Assembly: GCF_036248255.1 (NCBI RefSeq)
Contig: NZ_CP109178.1
Coordinates: 5,456,001-5,520,000, forward strand
DNA: 64,000 bases
DNA from: Streptomyces sp. NBC_01717
Lineage (GTDB): Bacteria > Actinomycetota > Actinomycetes > Streptomycetales > Streptomycetaceae
Direction of reading: 5' to 3'
Position numbers and translations under genes: made by a program. Below the pieces are notes generated by a model that worked only from the letters and a program-made list of their open reading frames with translations, was not told the DNA's origin and did not search any database. Below are positions 33,828-42,199 of the stretch, in pieces; positions within the stretch are counted from its first letter, which is position 1, and each line of letters opens with the position of its first letter.

Positions 33828-33900
33828 TTTGGCGTCGTACAGCAGCGAAGTACAGCAACCGCGTCTGAGCCTGTGCACCGAGGCGGACCGTCGCAGCAGC

Positions 33901-33978
33901 CGACCGCGCGGCGAAGGCTCGGTCGAAGTTCCGCGGCTCGATCGGGGTTCCGTGATGGGGCCAGATCCTGTAGTTGCC
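33901..33978 (-). pseudogene. tyrosine integrase relic beside tRNA-Ala
   Basis: On the minus strand one frame reads GNYRIWPHH then GTPIEPRNFDRAFAAR. The second part matches the segment GTPIEPRNF(N/D)R that precedes the catalytic HxLR box in many actinobacterial tyrosine integrases. Neither the catalytic Arg-His-Arg-Tyr residues nor a start remain. The place, just downstream of a tRNA, is the usual attachment site for integrative elements, so this is probably a scar of a lost element. Confidence 0.6.
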
Positions 33979-33984
33979 ACACAG

Positions 33985-34026
33985 AAGGAGCCCCTGGCCG
34001 GCGGTGACACCGGCCAGGGGCTCCTT
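33985..34026 (-). terminator. terminator of the YncE/ABC operon
   Basis: AAGGAGCCCCTGGCCGG (33985-34001) pairs perfectly with CCGGCCAGGGGCTCCTT (34010-34026), a 17-bp stem with an 8-base loop, 18 bp past the stop of the minus-strand operon. Confidence 0.85.
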
Positions 34027-34043
34027 CAGGTGATCTGCCTACG

Positions 34044-36803
34044 TCAGCCGTCGGACTCCGGTGACGGGATGTAGGCGCCCGGCACGTCCTTCGGCTCGAA
34101 GATCTTGTCCTCGCCGGGGTACGGCTTCTTCCACTCGTGCGTCTGGTACCACGTGAAGTGGTTCATCTGCGCGGGATTCGCGAAGTCGGGCTTGGCGTCG
34201 GGCCCGGTCAGCCGCTGCTTCGACTTCCAGTCGTCCCACTTCGCCGCGAGTGCCTGCTTGTCCGCCGGTACCTTCGCCGACGGCGCGGGTGCCGCACCGG
34301 GGTTCTGCGGCGCCGGGGTGTCCAGGCCGCAGGAAGGCGGGGTCGCCAGACCCGCGGTCAGCGAGGTCCGGTTGGGCAGCGCCTTGAACGGTGTGAAGTC
34401 CGCCTTCTTGGTGAACGCCCCACGCATCGGGCTGGCCGCGCTGTCCTTCTGGTTCATCGGGTGGATCCCGAGGATCTGCTCGATGGTCCGGATCATCGTG
34501 ATCTGCGAGTAGTAGCGGCTGTCGACGGCGTCGTGCTGGGCCCAGGGGCTGATGATCTGGATCGGGGCACGGTGGCCGTCGACGTGGTCGAGGCCGGCCT
34601 GGGAGTCGTCCTCGACAACGAAGATCGCCGAGTCCTTCCAGTACTTGCTGTGCGAGATCGTGTCGACCATCCTGCCCACCGCGAGGTCGTTGTCCGCGAC
34701 CTGAGCGGCCGCGTTCGCCGGACCCCCGGTGTGGTCGCTGGAGAGCCAGAACATGTTCAGGTTCGCCGGCCCGTTCTTCTCGAAGTCCTGCTGCCAGATC
34801 TCGGACCGGTAGATGTCCGGGACGCTGGTGTCGAACTTCGGGAAGCCGGGCACCGACACGTCGTTGAGCGACGGGATCGGCGAGGACGAGTTCAGCGGGT
34901 AGGCGGTGTCCTGCCCGGTCGACGCCATGTTCTTGGAGTCGCAGTACAGGTTCTGCCAGCTCGCGCCCGACGGCTTGGTCAGGAACTGCTGGAACTCACC
35001 GAAGTCCCGCACGGACTTGCCTGCCGCCTGCGCACCGGTCCAGATGAAGCCGGTCCGCTGGTGGCCGAGAGCGTCGTCCTCGGTGTCGTAGCTGCGTGCG
35101 TACTCACCGGCCGAGGACTCGGTGTACTCCGGGTTGTCGGCCTGCATCAGCCAGTTGTGTCCCTCGGCGGAGTTCGTGCCGATGTCGTACGTGTTGTCGT
35201 ACAGCCCGAACTGCTTGGCCAGCGCGTGCTGGTTCGGCGTCACGTTCTCGCCGAACTGCGCCAGTGACGTGTCGCCGTTGCCCTGCGGGATGTCACCGAA
35301 GAGCTGGTCGTAGGTCCGGTTCTCCTTGACGAGCAGGAAGACGTGCTTGATCGTCGAGGGGTCGCCGAGCCGCTCCGGGACCGGCACCGGCTTCGCGTGG
35401 CCCTTTCCCTTGCCCTTGGCCAGCGTGACCGCGCCGTGGTTCCAGCCGTTCTGCTTGAAGACCTTGGCCGTCTCGGACTTGATGACGTGGTCGTTCGGCA
35501 GCGTGAACCGCTGCACGCTCGACGTCGTGTCGTGGGTGCCGTGCCCGGCGCTGTTGGTGGGGCGGCGGGCGTCGATACCACGGGTGTTGGAGACCACGAC
35601 CTCGTTGCCGACGGTGGCGATCTCCGCGGGGAAGTAGTCCGTCGGGAGCAGACCGACGTAGCTGACCGGCTCCTGCGGGGTCGTGTACCGGTAGACGGCG
35701 ACCGCGTTGGCGCGGCCGAGTGTCACCAGCAGGTGACCGTCGTCGGTGAGTGTCACCGCGTCGGGCTCGTAGCCCACCGACGCCTCCGGCCACGGCTGGG
35801 TGGCGACGGTCTGCACGACCTTGTTCCTGGCGGTGTCGATGACCGACACGTCGTTGGTGGCGGTGTTGGTGACGAACAGCGCCCCGTGCTTGGCGTACAG
35901 GGCGGTCGGGTGCAGACCGACGTCGATGCTCGCGACGGCGGCGGCGGGGTTCGCCAGGTCGATGACGCTGACCGTGCCGGTGGTGGTGGCGGCGGTCACC
36001 GGGCTGGCCGGCACCTGGGTGTTGTAGGAGTTGATAGTGGTGTCGCCGGGCTTCGCCGGACGCCCGCCCTCGTTGCTGACGTAGAGCTTGGAGCCGACCA
36101 CGGTCATGTCGCGCGGGGCGTTGCCCACGGCCCAGCTCTGCTTGATGGCCCCGGTCGCCGCGTCGATGGCGACGACCCGGTTCTGGCCGTTGACCGCGGA
36201 GTACACCGTGGAGCCGTCGGACGAGAACACCGCCTCGCCGACCAGCGCGTGCTTGGGCCCGTCCGCCGGGATGTTGACAGACGTCGGGTTGGCGACGCTG
36301 CCGTCCGGGTTCACGGTGAACTTGGTGTAGCCGTCGGTCTGGCCCAGCCACAGTTGCGAACCGTCGGGCGAGTACGTGGGGCCTTCCTGGCCCACGGAGT
36401 TGTTGCCGATGCGCGGGCTCGACGACGCGGCGTTGCCGACGAGTTGCTGCACCTGCCAGCTCTTCAGGTCGACGATGGACAGCGCACTGCCACCGTCGGT
36501 GACCGAGGCCGCGAGGTGGGTGCCGTCCGGGCTGACCGAGGACGACATGATCTTGCCGTTGTTCACGACGAGACGGTCGCCGTACGGGGCGATGTACTGG
36601 TCGCTGGAGATGACCTGGCCCTGATCGGTGGTCTGGCCGACCTGGTCGGTGCCGAACTGGTGCGTCTGGGCAAAAGCGGTGCCGGCGGCGGCGACGACGA
36701 GAGCGGTGATGCCTGCCGTTGCCAGAGGTATCCGGCGGCCGATGCGTCTACCGAGAAAGCCGGAATGCTCCTTCTCGACACGCCTGCGGCGTGTTACCTG
36801 CAT
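34044..36803 (-). CDS. secreted bifunctional YncE beta-propeller / phosphoesterase
   Basis: 919 aa from ATG 36803. A Sec-type signal peptide ends near GTAFA (about residue 45). Residues 50-440 form a YncE-like seven-bladed propeller with repeated units such as VSPDGTHLAASV, YSPDGSQLWLGQ, VSVIDLANPAAAVASIDVG and VSVIDTARNKVVQTV. The second half is a phosphoesterase/alkaline-phosphatase-superfamily domain: HVFLLVKENRTYDQLFGDI, DIGTNSAEGHNWLMQA, FVVEDDSQAGLDHVDGHRAPIQIISPWA. It is exported beside an ABC transporter and probably acts on an extracellular phosphate ester; the substrate is unknown. Confidence 0.85.
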   Translation of the reverse strand: MQVTRRRRVEKEHSGFLGRRIGRRIPLATAGITALVVAAAGTAFAQTHQFGTDQVGQTTDQGQVISSDQYIAPYGDRLVVNNGKIMSSSVSPDGTHLAASVTDGGSALSIVDLKSWQVQQLVGNAASSSPRIGNNSVGQEGPTYSPDGSQLWLGQTDGYTKFTVNPDGSVANPTSVNIPADGPKHALVGEAVFSSDGSTVYSAVNGQNRVVAIDAATGAIKQSWAVGNAPRDMTVVGSKLYVSNEGGRPAKPGDTTINSYNTQVPASPVTAATTTGTVSVIDLANPAAAVASIDVGLHPTALYAKHGALFVTNTATNDVSVIDTARNKVVQTVATQPWPEASVGYEPDAVTLTDDGHLLVTLGRANAVAVYRYTTPQEPVSYVGLLPTDYFPAEIATVGNEVVVSNTRGIDARRPTNSAGHGTHDTTSSVQRFTLPNDHVIKSETAKVFKQNGWNHGAVTLAKGKGKGHAKPVPVPERLGDPSTIKHVFLLVKENRTYDQLFGDIPQGNGDTSLAQFGENVTPNQHALAKQFGLYDNTYDIGTNSAEGHNWLMQADNPEYTESSAGEYARSYDTEDDALGHQRTGFIWTGAQAAGKSVRDFGEFQQFLTKPSGASWQNLYCDSKNMASTGQDTAYPLNSSSPIPSLNDVSVPGFPKFDTSVPDIYRSEIWQQDFEKNGPANLNMFWLSSDHTGGPANAAAQVADNDLAVGRMVDTISHSKYWKDSAIFVVEDDSQAGLDHVDGHRAPIQIISPWAQHDAVDSRYYSQITMIRTIEQILGIHPMNQKDSAASPMRGAFTKKADFTPFKALPNRTSLTAGLATPPSCGLDTPAPQNPGAAPAPSAKVPADKQALAAKWDDWKSKQRLTGPDAKPDFANPAQMNHFTWYQTHEWKKPYPGEDKIFEPKDVPGAYIPSPESDG

Positions 36804-36807
36804 GGAG

Positions 36808-38166
36808 TTATCCCTTCAGGGTGGTGGACAGCAGTTCGACGTTGCCGTCGAATTGCCAGAGCGGATTCGGTGCGTCTCCGATCGGGGTGCGGACCAGGAA
36901 GTAGCCGTTCACTTCCTTCGGTCCGTCGCCGTCGGCCATGAACCGCCCGTCTGCGGTGACGTCGAGCTGGTAGATGGCCGTCCCTGCGGCCTCGACGTCG
37001 GGGAGATGCCAGGAGACGACGCAGCGCCAGTCGTTGCCCGGCCCCTGGCCGGCGACTTGGCCGCCGCCCTTGGTGCACGCCGCCGTGGCCTTCAGCTGCG
37101 CTTCGGTGACGTCGGGGCGGTTGAGCTGCTCGGTCTGGATGCGGTAGAGGTGGGCGAATGCCGTGGCGACCGACCGCTGCACCTTGTCCTGCTCGATTCC
37201 GGAACCCAGGGACGGGGTCGTCCCGGCGACGACCGCGACCGTGACGGCGCCCAGTCCGACCAGCGGCAGGAGCCCGGTGGTGATCGCGCGGCGTCCGGAG
37301 CCGTCGTAGGCCGGGTTGGTGAAATCGCGTCGCAGGAAGATCAGGTAGGCCAGCGTGGTCGCGGTCACGGCCCACGCCAGGCTGACCACGATGCCGATCA
37401 GGAGCGGACCGAGCTGTGCCGGGCTGGTGAACAGGCCGTTCCAGGCGATGAAGGCGTAGCCGGGGAGGGCGAGGCGTACGGCAACGGGCAGCGGCAGCAT
37501 CTGGGCGAGCTGCATCGCGAGAGCGACGAGCGCGGGCAGCAGCAGTCCCATCGGGGACCGCCCCAGCGTCACGGACCCGAGCAGTCCGATCGCGGCGAGG
37601 GCCAGGGTCGGGGCGAGTACGCAGACCCAGGCGAGCAGGACCTTGCCGGCGGCGTCCGCCGACGTCAGCAGGTGGCCGTCGAGGCCGACCAGCGGCTGGT
37701 TGCCGACCGCCACGACCCCGCCGGCCGCACTGGAACAGGCCAGCCCGGCCACGAGCAGCAGGATGACGGTGAGACTGGCCAGCGCCTTCGCTGCGAAGAT
37801 CCGTCGAGGTGACCGGACCGCCACGAGCAGGTGGCGCCAGGTGCCGAGCCGGTCCTCTGAGGCGAATACGTCGCCGGCGACCAAGGAGGTCAGCAGCGGG
37901 AGCGCCCAGGTGCCCGCGAAACCGAGCATCACCAGCGGTCCGGCCCACCCCGTGGCGTGCATCCAGCGACCGAAGAGGGTGTCGACGGGGAGCGTGCTCT
38001 GCTGGCTCACGGCGGCGACGAAGAGCGCCGGCACGATCCAGCAGGCGAGGACCAGCAAGCGGATCCGCCACTGGGAGACCAGCTTGACCAGCTCGAAGCG
38101 GTAGCCGCGCGGAACCGAGACGCGGTGGGCACTGGCAACGTTGTCGTGGGTGAGGGTCGCGGTCAT
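36808..38166 (-). CDS. ABC-2 type permease with exported C-terminal domain
   Basis: 452 aa from ATG 38166, overlapping the ATPase stop by four bases. About ten hydrophobic helices appear: a long first one (LLVLACWIVPALFVAAV), then VMLGFAGTWALPLLTSLVAGDVFASED with the coupling-helix region GTWRHLLVAVRSPRRIFAAK, and more to GLLPLVGLGAVTVAVVAG. The last 120 residues are hydrophilic, with two cysteines (ACTKGG and WRCVVSW) that could pair outside the cell. This tail is unusual for an ABC-2 permease. The phosphoesterase gene starts 4 bp after its stop. Confidence 0.82.
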   Translation of the reverse strand: MTATLTHDNVASAHRVSVPRGYRFELVKLVSQWRIRLLVLACWIVPALFVAAVSQQSTLPVDTLFGRWMHATGWAGPLVMLGFAGTWALPLLTSLVAGDVFASEDRLGTWRHLLVAVRSPRRIFAAKALASLTVILLLVAGLACSSAAGGVVAVGNQPLVGLDGHLLTSADAAGKVLLAWVCVLAPTLALAAIGLLGSVTLGRSPMGLLLPALVALAMQLAQMLPLPVAVRLALPGYAFIAWNGLFTSPAQLGPLLIGIVVSLAWAVTATTLAYLIFLRRDFTNPAYDGSGRRAITTGLLPLVGLGAVTVAVVAGTTPSLGSGIEQDKVQRSVATAFAHLYRIQTEQLNRPDVTEAQLKATAACTKGGGQVAGQGPGNDWRCVVSWHLPDVEAAGTAIYQLDVTADGRFMADGDGPKEVNGYFLVRTPIGDAPNPLWQFDGNVELLSTTLKG

Positions 38167-39104
38167 CGGCCGGCCTCCTGCTGCTCGGTGAGGGCGAGGA
38201 ACGCTGCTTCGAGCGGCGACACCACGGGTGCGAGCTCGCGCAACGCGAGGCCCGCGTGGACGAGTTGCACCACCAGTTCGTCGAGGGCCGGCACCAGGGC
38301 GCGCACGACGAGTACCTCGGCGTCGTTCCGTGCCCCGGTGTCGTCGACGACCCGGATCCCGGCCGTGTCGGCAGCCAGCCGGCGGGCGGCCTGCGGGTCG
38401 GAGGTGAGCAGCCGGTAGTCGAGTTCACGGTTCTCCGCGGCCAGCTTGCTCAGCGGGCCGGAGAAGACGACCCGCCCGGTGGCGAGGATGGTGACCTCGG
38501 AGCACAGTGCCTCGAGGTCGTCCATGCGGTGGCTCGAGAGCACGACGCCGGTTCCGTCCGACGCGAGCCGGTTGAGGACACCGTGGACCTGTTTCTTTCC
38601 GGCCGGGTCGAGGCCGTTGGAAGGTTCGTCGAGCACGAGCAGCCGGGGCTTGGTGAGCAGGGCGGCGGCGAGGCCGAGTCGCTGACGCATGCCGAGGGAG
38701 AAGCCGCGGGTACGGTCGTCGGCGACATCGGTGAGCCCGACCTGGTCGAGCACGTCGTCGATCCCCGTCGTCCGCGCGTCGCGGCCGCGCAGAGCGGCCA
38801 GCGCGGCAAGGTTCTGCCGCGCGGTGAGTGAGGGGTAGAGACCGGGCCCGTCCACGAAGCCGGCGACACCGTCGGGAGCGGCGAGCGCCCGCCCGACCGG
38901 CGTACCCAGGATCTCGAGGCGACCGCTGTCGGCGACGGCCAGGCCCAGCAGGAGGCCGAGCAGCGTCGTCTTGCCGGCGCCGTTCGGTCCGACCAAGCCG
39001 TGGATCTGCCCCTGCGCCACATCCAGATCGATGCCGTCGAGTGCGACGACATCGCCGAAACACTTGGTGATCCCGCGAGCCCGGGCTGCGAGGAGTGTGT
39101 CCAT
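38163..39104 (-). CDS. ABC transporter ATP-binding protein
   Basis: 313 aa from ATG 39104 (GAAGGA upstream). It has Walker A GPNGAGKTT, the signature SLGMRQRLGLAAALL, Walker B LLVLDEPSNGLDP and the H-loop SSHRMDD. The C-terminal 90 residues extend past the ATPase core, as in antibiotic or lipid exporters of the DrrA/NatA class (VVRALVPALDELVVQL). It is the first gene of a three-gene operon with the ABC-2 permease and the YncE/phosphoesterase. No regulator is adjacent. The transported molecule is unknown. Confidence 0.92.
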   Translation of the reverse strand: MDTLLAARARGITKCFGDVVALDGIDLDVAQGQIHGLVGPNGAGKTTLLGLLLGLAVADSGRLEILGTPVGRALAAPDGVAGFVDGPGLYPSLTARQNLAALAALRGRDARTTGIDDVLDQVGLTDVADDRTRGFSLGMRQRLGLAAALLTKPRLLVLDEPSNGLDPAGKKQVHGVLNRLASDGTGVVLSSHRMDDLEALCSEVTILATGRVVFSGPLSKLAAENRELDYRLLTSDPQAARRLAADTAGIRVVDDTGARNDAEVLVVRALVPALDELVVQLVHAGLALRELAPVVSPLEAAFLALTEQQEAGR

Positions 39105-39423
39105 GAGTTCCTTCTTTCGAAAGCCTCAAGGAATTTAGGGGGCGCATACAACGCAGGCGGGGGCGGCTGGTTGAACGTTGATGGAACGGGAGGTGGTCGG
39201 CATCCGCCGCGCCGATTGCCATCGGTCCGCAATGCGCGGTTCGTCACGGCCACCGCCGTCCGGGCTCCCGGCCTGATCGGTCGCGGGGAGAACAGTGGTC
39301 CGTACAACGGTCGAACTCCGCGTCGCCTAGGCTGTTTTCGATCGTCCCGCCCATCGGGTGCTCCCCTCGCGGCAGGACGAGCCGCAGTTTCCTGCCCGCG
39401 TTTCCCGTACGGAGGAGCGTCCT
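39105..39423. other. 319-bp divergent gap between ABC operon and DUF574 gene
   Basis: No gene is visible. It should carry the promoters of both flanking units. TTGAACGTTGAT near 39171 and CCTAGGCTG near 39328 are candidate promoter parts, but nothing is convincing. Confidence 0.4.
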
Positions 39424-40209
39424 GTGACGGCCGGCCCGCTCAACCCCCAGATCGACACCAGCAAACCCCATCCGGCGCGCGTCTACGACTGGCTGCTCGG
39501 CGGCAAGGACAATTACCCGGTCGATCAGGCGGTCGGGGAGAAGCTGCCCCCGGAGGCGCGGGCCAATGCGGCTCGGAACCGGGCCTTCATGCACCGGGCC
39601 TCCGCCTGGCTGGCGCACCGGGGTGTCGATCAGTTCCTCGACGTCGGGACCGGCATTCCCACCTCGCCGAACCTGCACCAGATCGTCCAGGCGATCACGC
39701 CCACGGCCCGCATCGTCTACGCGGACAACGACCCCATCGTGCTGCGTCATGCGGAGGCGCTGCTCGTCAGCAGCCCCGAGGGTGCCACCGACTACATCCA
39801 CGCGGATGTCCGGCAGCCGCAGCTGATCCTCGACCGAGCCCGTGAACTGCTGGACTTCGACAGGCCCATTGCCCTGTCGCTGATCGCGCTCATGCACTTC
39901 CTGCCCGACGAGCAGGACCCGTACGGCATCACCCGCACCCTGGTGGACGCCCTGCCGTCGGGCAGCTATCTGGTCCTGTCGCACGGTACGGCCGACCAGC
40001 ATCCGGAGCTGCGCGTCGAGACCGAGGCGGCGTACAAGAAGGGCGCCATCGCGCTGCGGATGCGCACGCGCAGTGAGGTCGAGCCGTTCTTCGACGGTCT
40101 GGATCTCATTGCGCCCGGGCTGGTGCCGGCCGCGGAGTGGTACCAGGAGGAGCCGGCTCCGGAGAACGAACGGAGCGGTTTCTATGTGGGTGTCGCGCGC
40201 GTGAAGTGA
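39424..40209 (+). CDS. SAM-dependent methyltransferase, DUF574 family
   Basis: 261 aa from GTG 39424, with GGAGG eight bases upstream. The family opens QIDTSKPHPARVYDWLLGGKDNYPVDQAVGE and shows FLDVGTGIPTSPNLHQI as the SAM-binding loop, VYADNDPIVLRHAEALL, and LSLIALMHFLPDEQDPY. Streptomycete genomes carry many of these genes, often near BldD- or c-di-GMP-linked or conservon-type loci. The methyl acceptor is unknown. It stands alone here. Confidence 0.9.
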   Translation: MTAGPLNPQIDTSKPHPARVYDWLLGGKDNYPVDQAVGEKLPPEARANAARNRAFMHRASAWLAHRGVDQFLDVGTGIPTSPNLHQIVQAITPTARIVYADNDPIVLRHAEALLVSSPEGATDYIHADVRQPQLILDRARELLDFDRPIALSLIALMHFLPDEQDPYGITRTLVDALPSGSYLVLSHGTADQHPELRVETEAAYKKGAIALRMRTRSEVEPFFDGLDLIAPGLVPAAEWYQEEPAPENERSGFYVGVARVK

Positions 40210-40356
40210 GCGGGGCAGGTGGTGCCGACGCTCTCCGGCACCGCTTCGTGATCCTGTGTCATGTGCCGATCGGAGGCGGAGGGCGCGCTCCAGCCGGACG
40301 CGCCCGGACCGCCTTCTCGGCGCGGCTGCACAGCAGTTCGCCGTGGCTGCTCGCCG

Positions 40357-40491
40357 GTTGCGGACGCCGAGGCCATGCACCGGCTGATCCCGCAATCCGC
40401 GCTCGTCGTCGTCGACCGCGCCGGGCACCTGCCGAACCTGGAGCGGCCGGAGCGGTTCGACGCAGCGCTGCTCGGGTTCCTCGGAAGGCTC
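40357..40491 (+). pseudogene. alpha/beta-hydrolase C-terminal fragment
   Basis: About 45 codons read VADAEAMHRLIP, SALVVVDRAGHLPNLERP and ERFDAALLGFLGRL, the usual C-terminal part of an alpha/beta hydrolase including the catalytic His (AGHLPNLE). The nucleophile region is missing, and the upstream frame (40261-40356) shows no homology. It sits in a 304-bp gap between the DUF574 gene and a GNAT gene and is best read as a gene relic. Confidence 0.75.
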
Positions 40492-40513
40492 TGGACCAGG
40501 ACAGAGGCCTGGA

Positions 40514-40999
40514 TCAGGACTCCTGGAGCGGTTTGGCGAAGCAGAGGCTGCTCTCGTACGTGCGGTAGTAGCCGAACTTCTCGCACGGGGTGTAGCCGCT
40601 GGAGGTGTACAGCGCGATCGCCTCCGGCTGCTGGTTGCCGGTCTCCAGCACCATCCGGATGCGGCCCGCTGCCCGTGCGTCCGCTTCGAGGGCGGCGAGG
40701 ATACGGCGGGCCAGACCCTGCCCGCGGCCCTCCCGGGTCACGAACATCCGCTTGAGCTCGGCGTCCCCGTCCGAGTAGCCCTCGTCGTTCCGGTCCTGCG
40801 CACGCCAGCCGCCGGTGGCGACCGGTGCGCCCGACTCGTCGTAGGCGAGCAGATACAGGCCGTTCGGCGGCCGGAACATCGACGGGTCGAGCGGTGTGAC
40901 ATCGCCCTCGTCCCCGTAGCGCTCGGCGTACTCGAGCTGCACCTCGTCGTTGAGTTTGACGGCGTCGGGGTGGTCGAAGGACCGCGGATGGATATACAT
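40514..40999 (-). CDS. GNAT family N-acetyltransferase
   Basis: 161 aa from ATG 40999. It shows YLLAYDESGAPVATGGWRA, then the acetyl-CoA signature AELKRMFVTREGRGQGLARRILAALEADA and QPEAIALYTSSGYTPCEKFGYY. There is no Shine-Dalgarno sequence before the ATG, and the preceding gene, exonuclease III, starts 50 bp away on the other strand, so its mRNA may be leaderless. The substrate is unknown. Confidence 0.85.
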   Translation of the reverse strand: MYIHPRSFDHPDAVKLNDEVQLEYAERYGDEGDVTPLDPSMFRPPNGLYLLAYDESGAPVATGGWRAQDRNDEGYSDGDAELKRMFVTREGRGQGLARRILAALEADARAAGRIRMVLETGNQQPEAIALYTSSGYTPCEKFGYYRTYESSLCFAKPLQES

Positions 41000-41049
41000 G
41001 CGAAATATGGTACATGTATGCGGCATCCGTTAATCGGTATGGTGCCGGG

Positions 41050-41865
41050 ATGCTCACCGTGACCACTGTAAATGTGAACGGGCTCCGCGCCGCCGCGAAG
41101 AAGGGCTTCACCGAGTGGCTGGCGCAGACCGACGCCGATGTGATCTGCCTGCAGGAGGTGCGGGCCGAGCCGCAGCAGCTCGCCGCCGAGGTGCGTGAGC
41201 CCGACGGCTGGCACACCGTGCACGCACCTGCCGCCGCCAAGGGGCGGGCCGGGGTCTCGCTCTACACGCGCCGGGCGCCGGAGCGGGTGCAGATCGGGTT
41301 CGGCGGGTTCGGGGACGCCGGGAGCGAGGAGTTCGTCGGCAGCGGCCGGTACGTCGAGGTCGACCTGCCCGGTGTGACGGTGGCGAGCCTGTACCTGCCC
41401 TCCGGTGAGGTCGGCACGGAGCGGCAGGACGAGAAGGAGCGCTTCATGGGCGCCTTCCTTTCATACCTCAAGGGACTCAAGGTGCGGGCTGCGGCCGACG
41501 GCCGCGAGGTGCTGGTGTGCGGTGACTGGAACATCGCCCACCAGGAGGCCGACCTGAAGAACTGGAAGGGCAACAAGAAGAACTCCGGCTTCCTGCCGGA
41601 GGAGCGGGAGTGGCTGACCCGGGTCTTCGACGAGGCCGTATACGTCGATGTGGTGCGGTGGCTCCACCCCGACGAGGAGGGGCCGTACTCCTGGTGGTCC
41701 TACCGGGGGCGGGCCTTCGACAACGACACGGGCTGGCGCATCGACTACCAGGTGGCCACGCCCGGTCTCGCCGGGCGTGCGGTGAAGGCATGGGTCGAGC
41801 GGGCCGCCACGCATGCCGAGCGGTGGAGCGACCACGCGCCGGTGACGGCCGTCTTCAACCTGTGA
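41050..41865 (+). CDS. xth: exodeoxyribonuclease III
   Basis: 271 aa from ATG 41050; an in-frame ATG at 41014 would add 12 residues. It is an AP endonuclease/3'-5' exonuclease of base-excision repair. The EEP-fold motifs are TVNVNGLRAAAKKGFTEWL, DVICLQEVRAE, VCGDWNIAHQEADLKNWKGN, YSWWSYRGRAFDNDTGWRIDYQ and the last SDHAPV. Catalytic Glu, Asp, Asn and His positions are kept. Its 3' end overlaps the convergent DUF2087 gene by 11 bp. Confidence 0.95.
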   Translation: MLTVTTVNVNGLRAAAKKGFTEWLAQTDADVICLQEVRAEPQQLAAEVREPDGWHTVHAPAAAKGRAGVSLYTRRAPERVQIGFGGFGDAGSEEFVGSGRYVEVDLPGVTVASLYLPSGEVGTERQDEKERFMGAFLSYLKGLKVRAAADGREVLVCGDWNIAHQEADLKNWKGNKKNSGFLPEEREWLTRVFDEAVYVDVVRWLHPDEEGPYSWWSYRGRAFDNDTGWRIDYQVATPGLAGRAVKAWVERAATHAERWSDHAPVTAVFNL

Positions 41866-42136
41866 GGGTGCGGCGGTAGCTGCTGCCGTCCTTGGGGCGG
41901 GTCAGCAGGCCCGCCACCACCAGATAGCGGCGCAGCGCCGAGTAGTCGTCGTGCACCGTCAGCAGAGCCTCGTTGACCTCGCGCTCGCTGTACGTGCGGT
42001 CCGGCGCGAACAGCGTCCGGGCGAGGTGGACGAGCAGCTGTTCGCGGCGGGCCGGCTTGCGGGGGATCGCGGTCAGTCGACCGTGGGAGAACAGGGCGGC
42101 TACCCCGTGCGAACTGCTCGGATCGTTGTCAGGCAT
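41855..42136 (-). CDS. DUF2087 family protein
   Basis: 93 aa from ATG 42136. The domain reads GRLTAIPRKPARREQLLVHLARTLFAPDRTYSEREVNEALLTVHDDYSALRRYLVVAGLLTRPKDGSSYRRT in three parts across the protein, a winged-helix-like DUF2087 domain often found fused to regulators. Here it is a free-standing small protein. The stop overlaps the end of exonuclease III on the opposite strand. Function is unknown. Confidence 0.8.
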   Translation of the reverse strand: MPDNDPSSSHGVAALFSHGRLTAIPRKPARREQLLVHLARTLFAPDRTYSEREVNEALLTVHDDYSALRRYLVVAGLLTRPKDGSSYRRTLTG

Positions 42137-42199
42137 GAGCGGAAGCCTGGCGCACCGGGCAGGTGCGGGCAACGCAATTTCGGGCGACGACTCCGAGGG

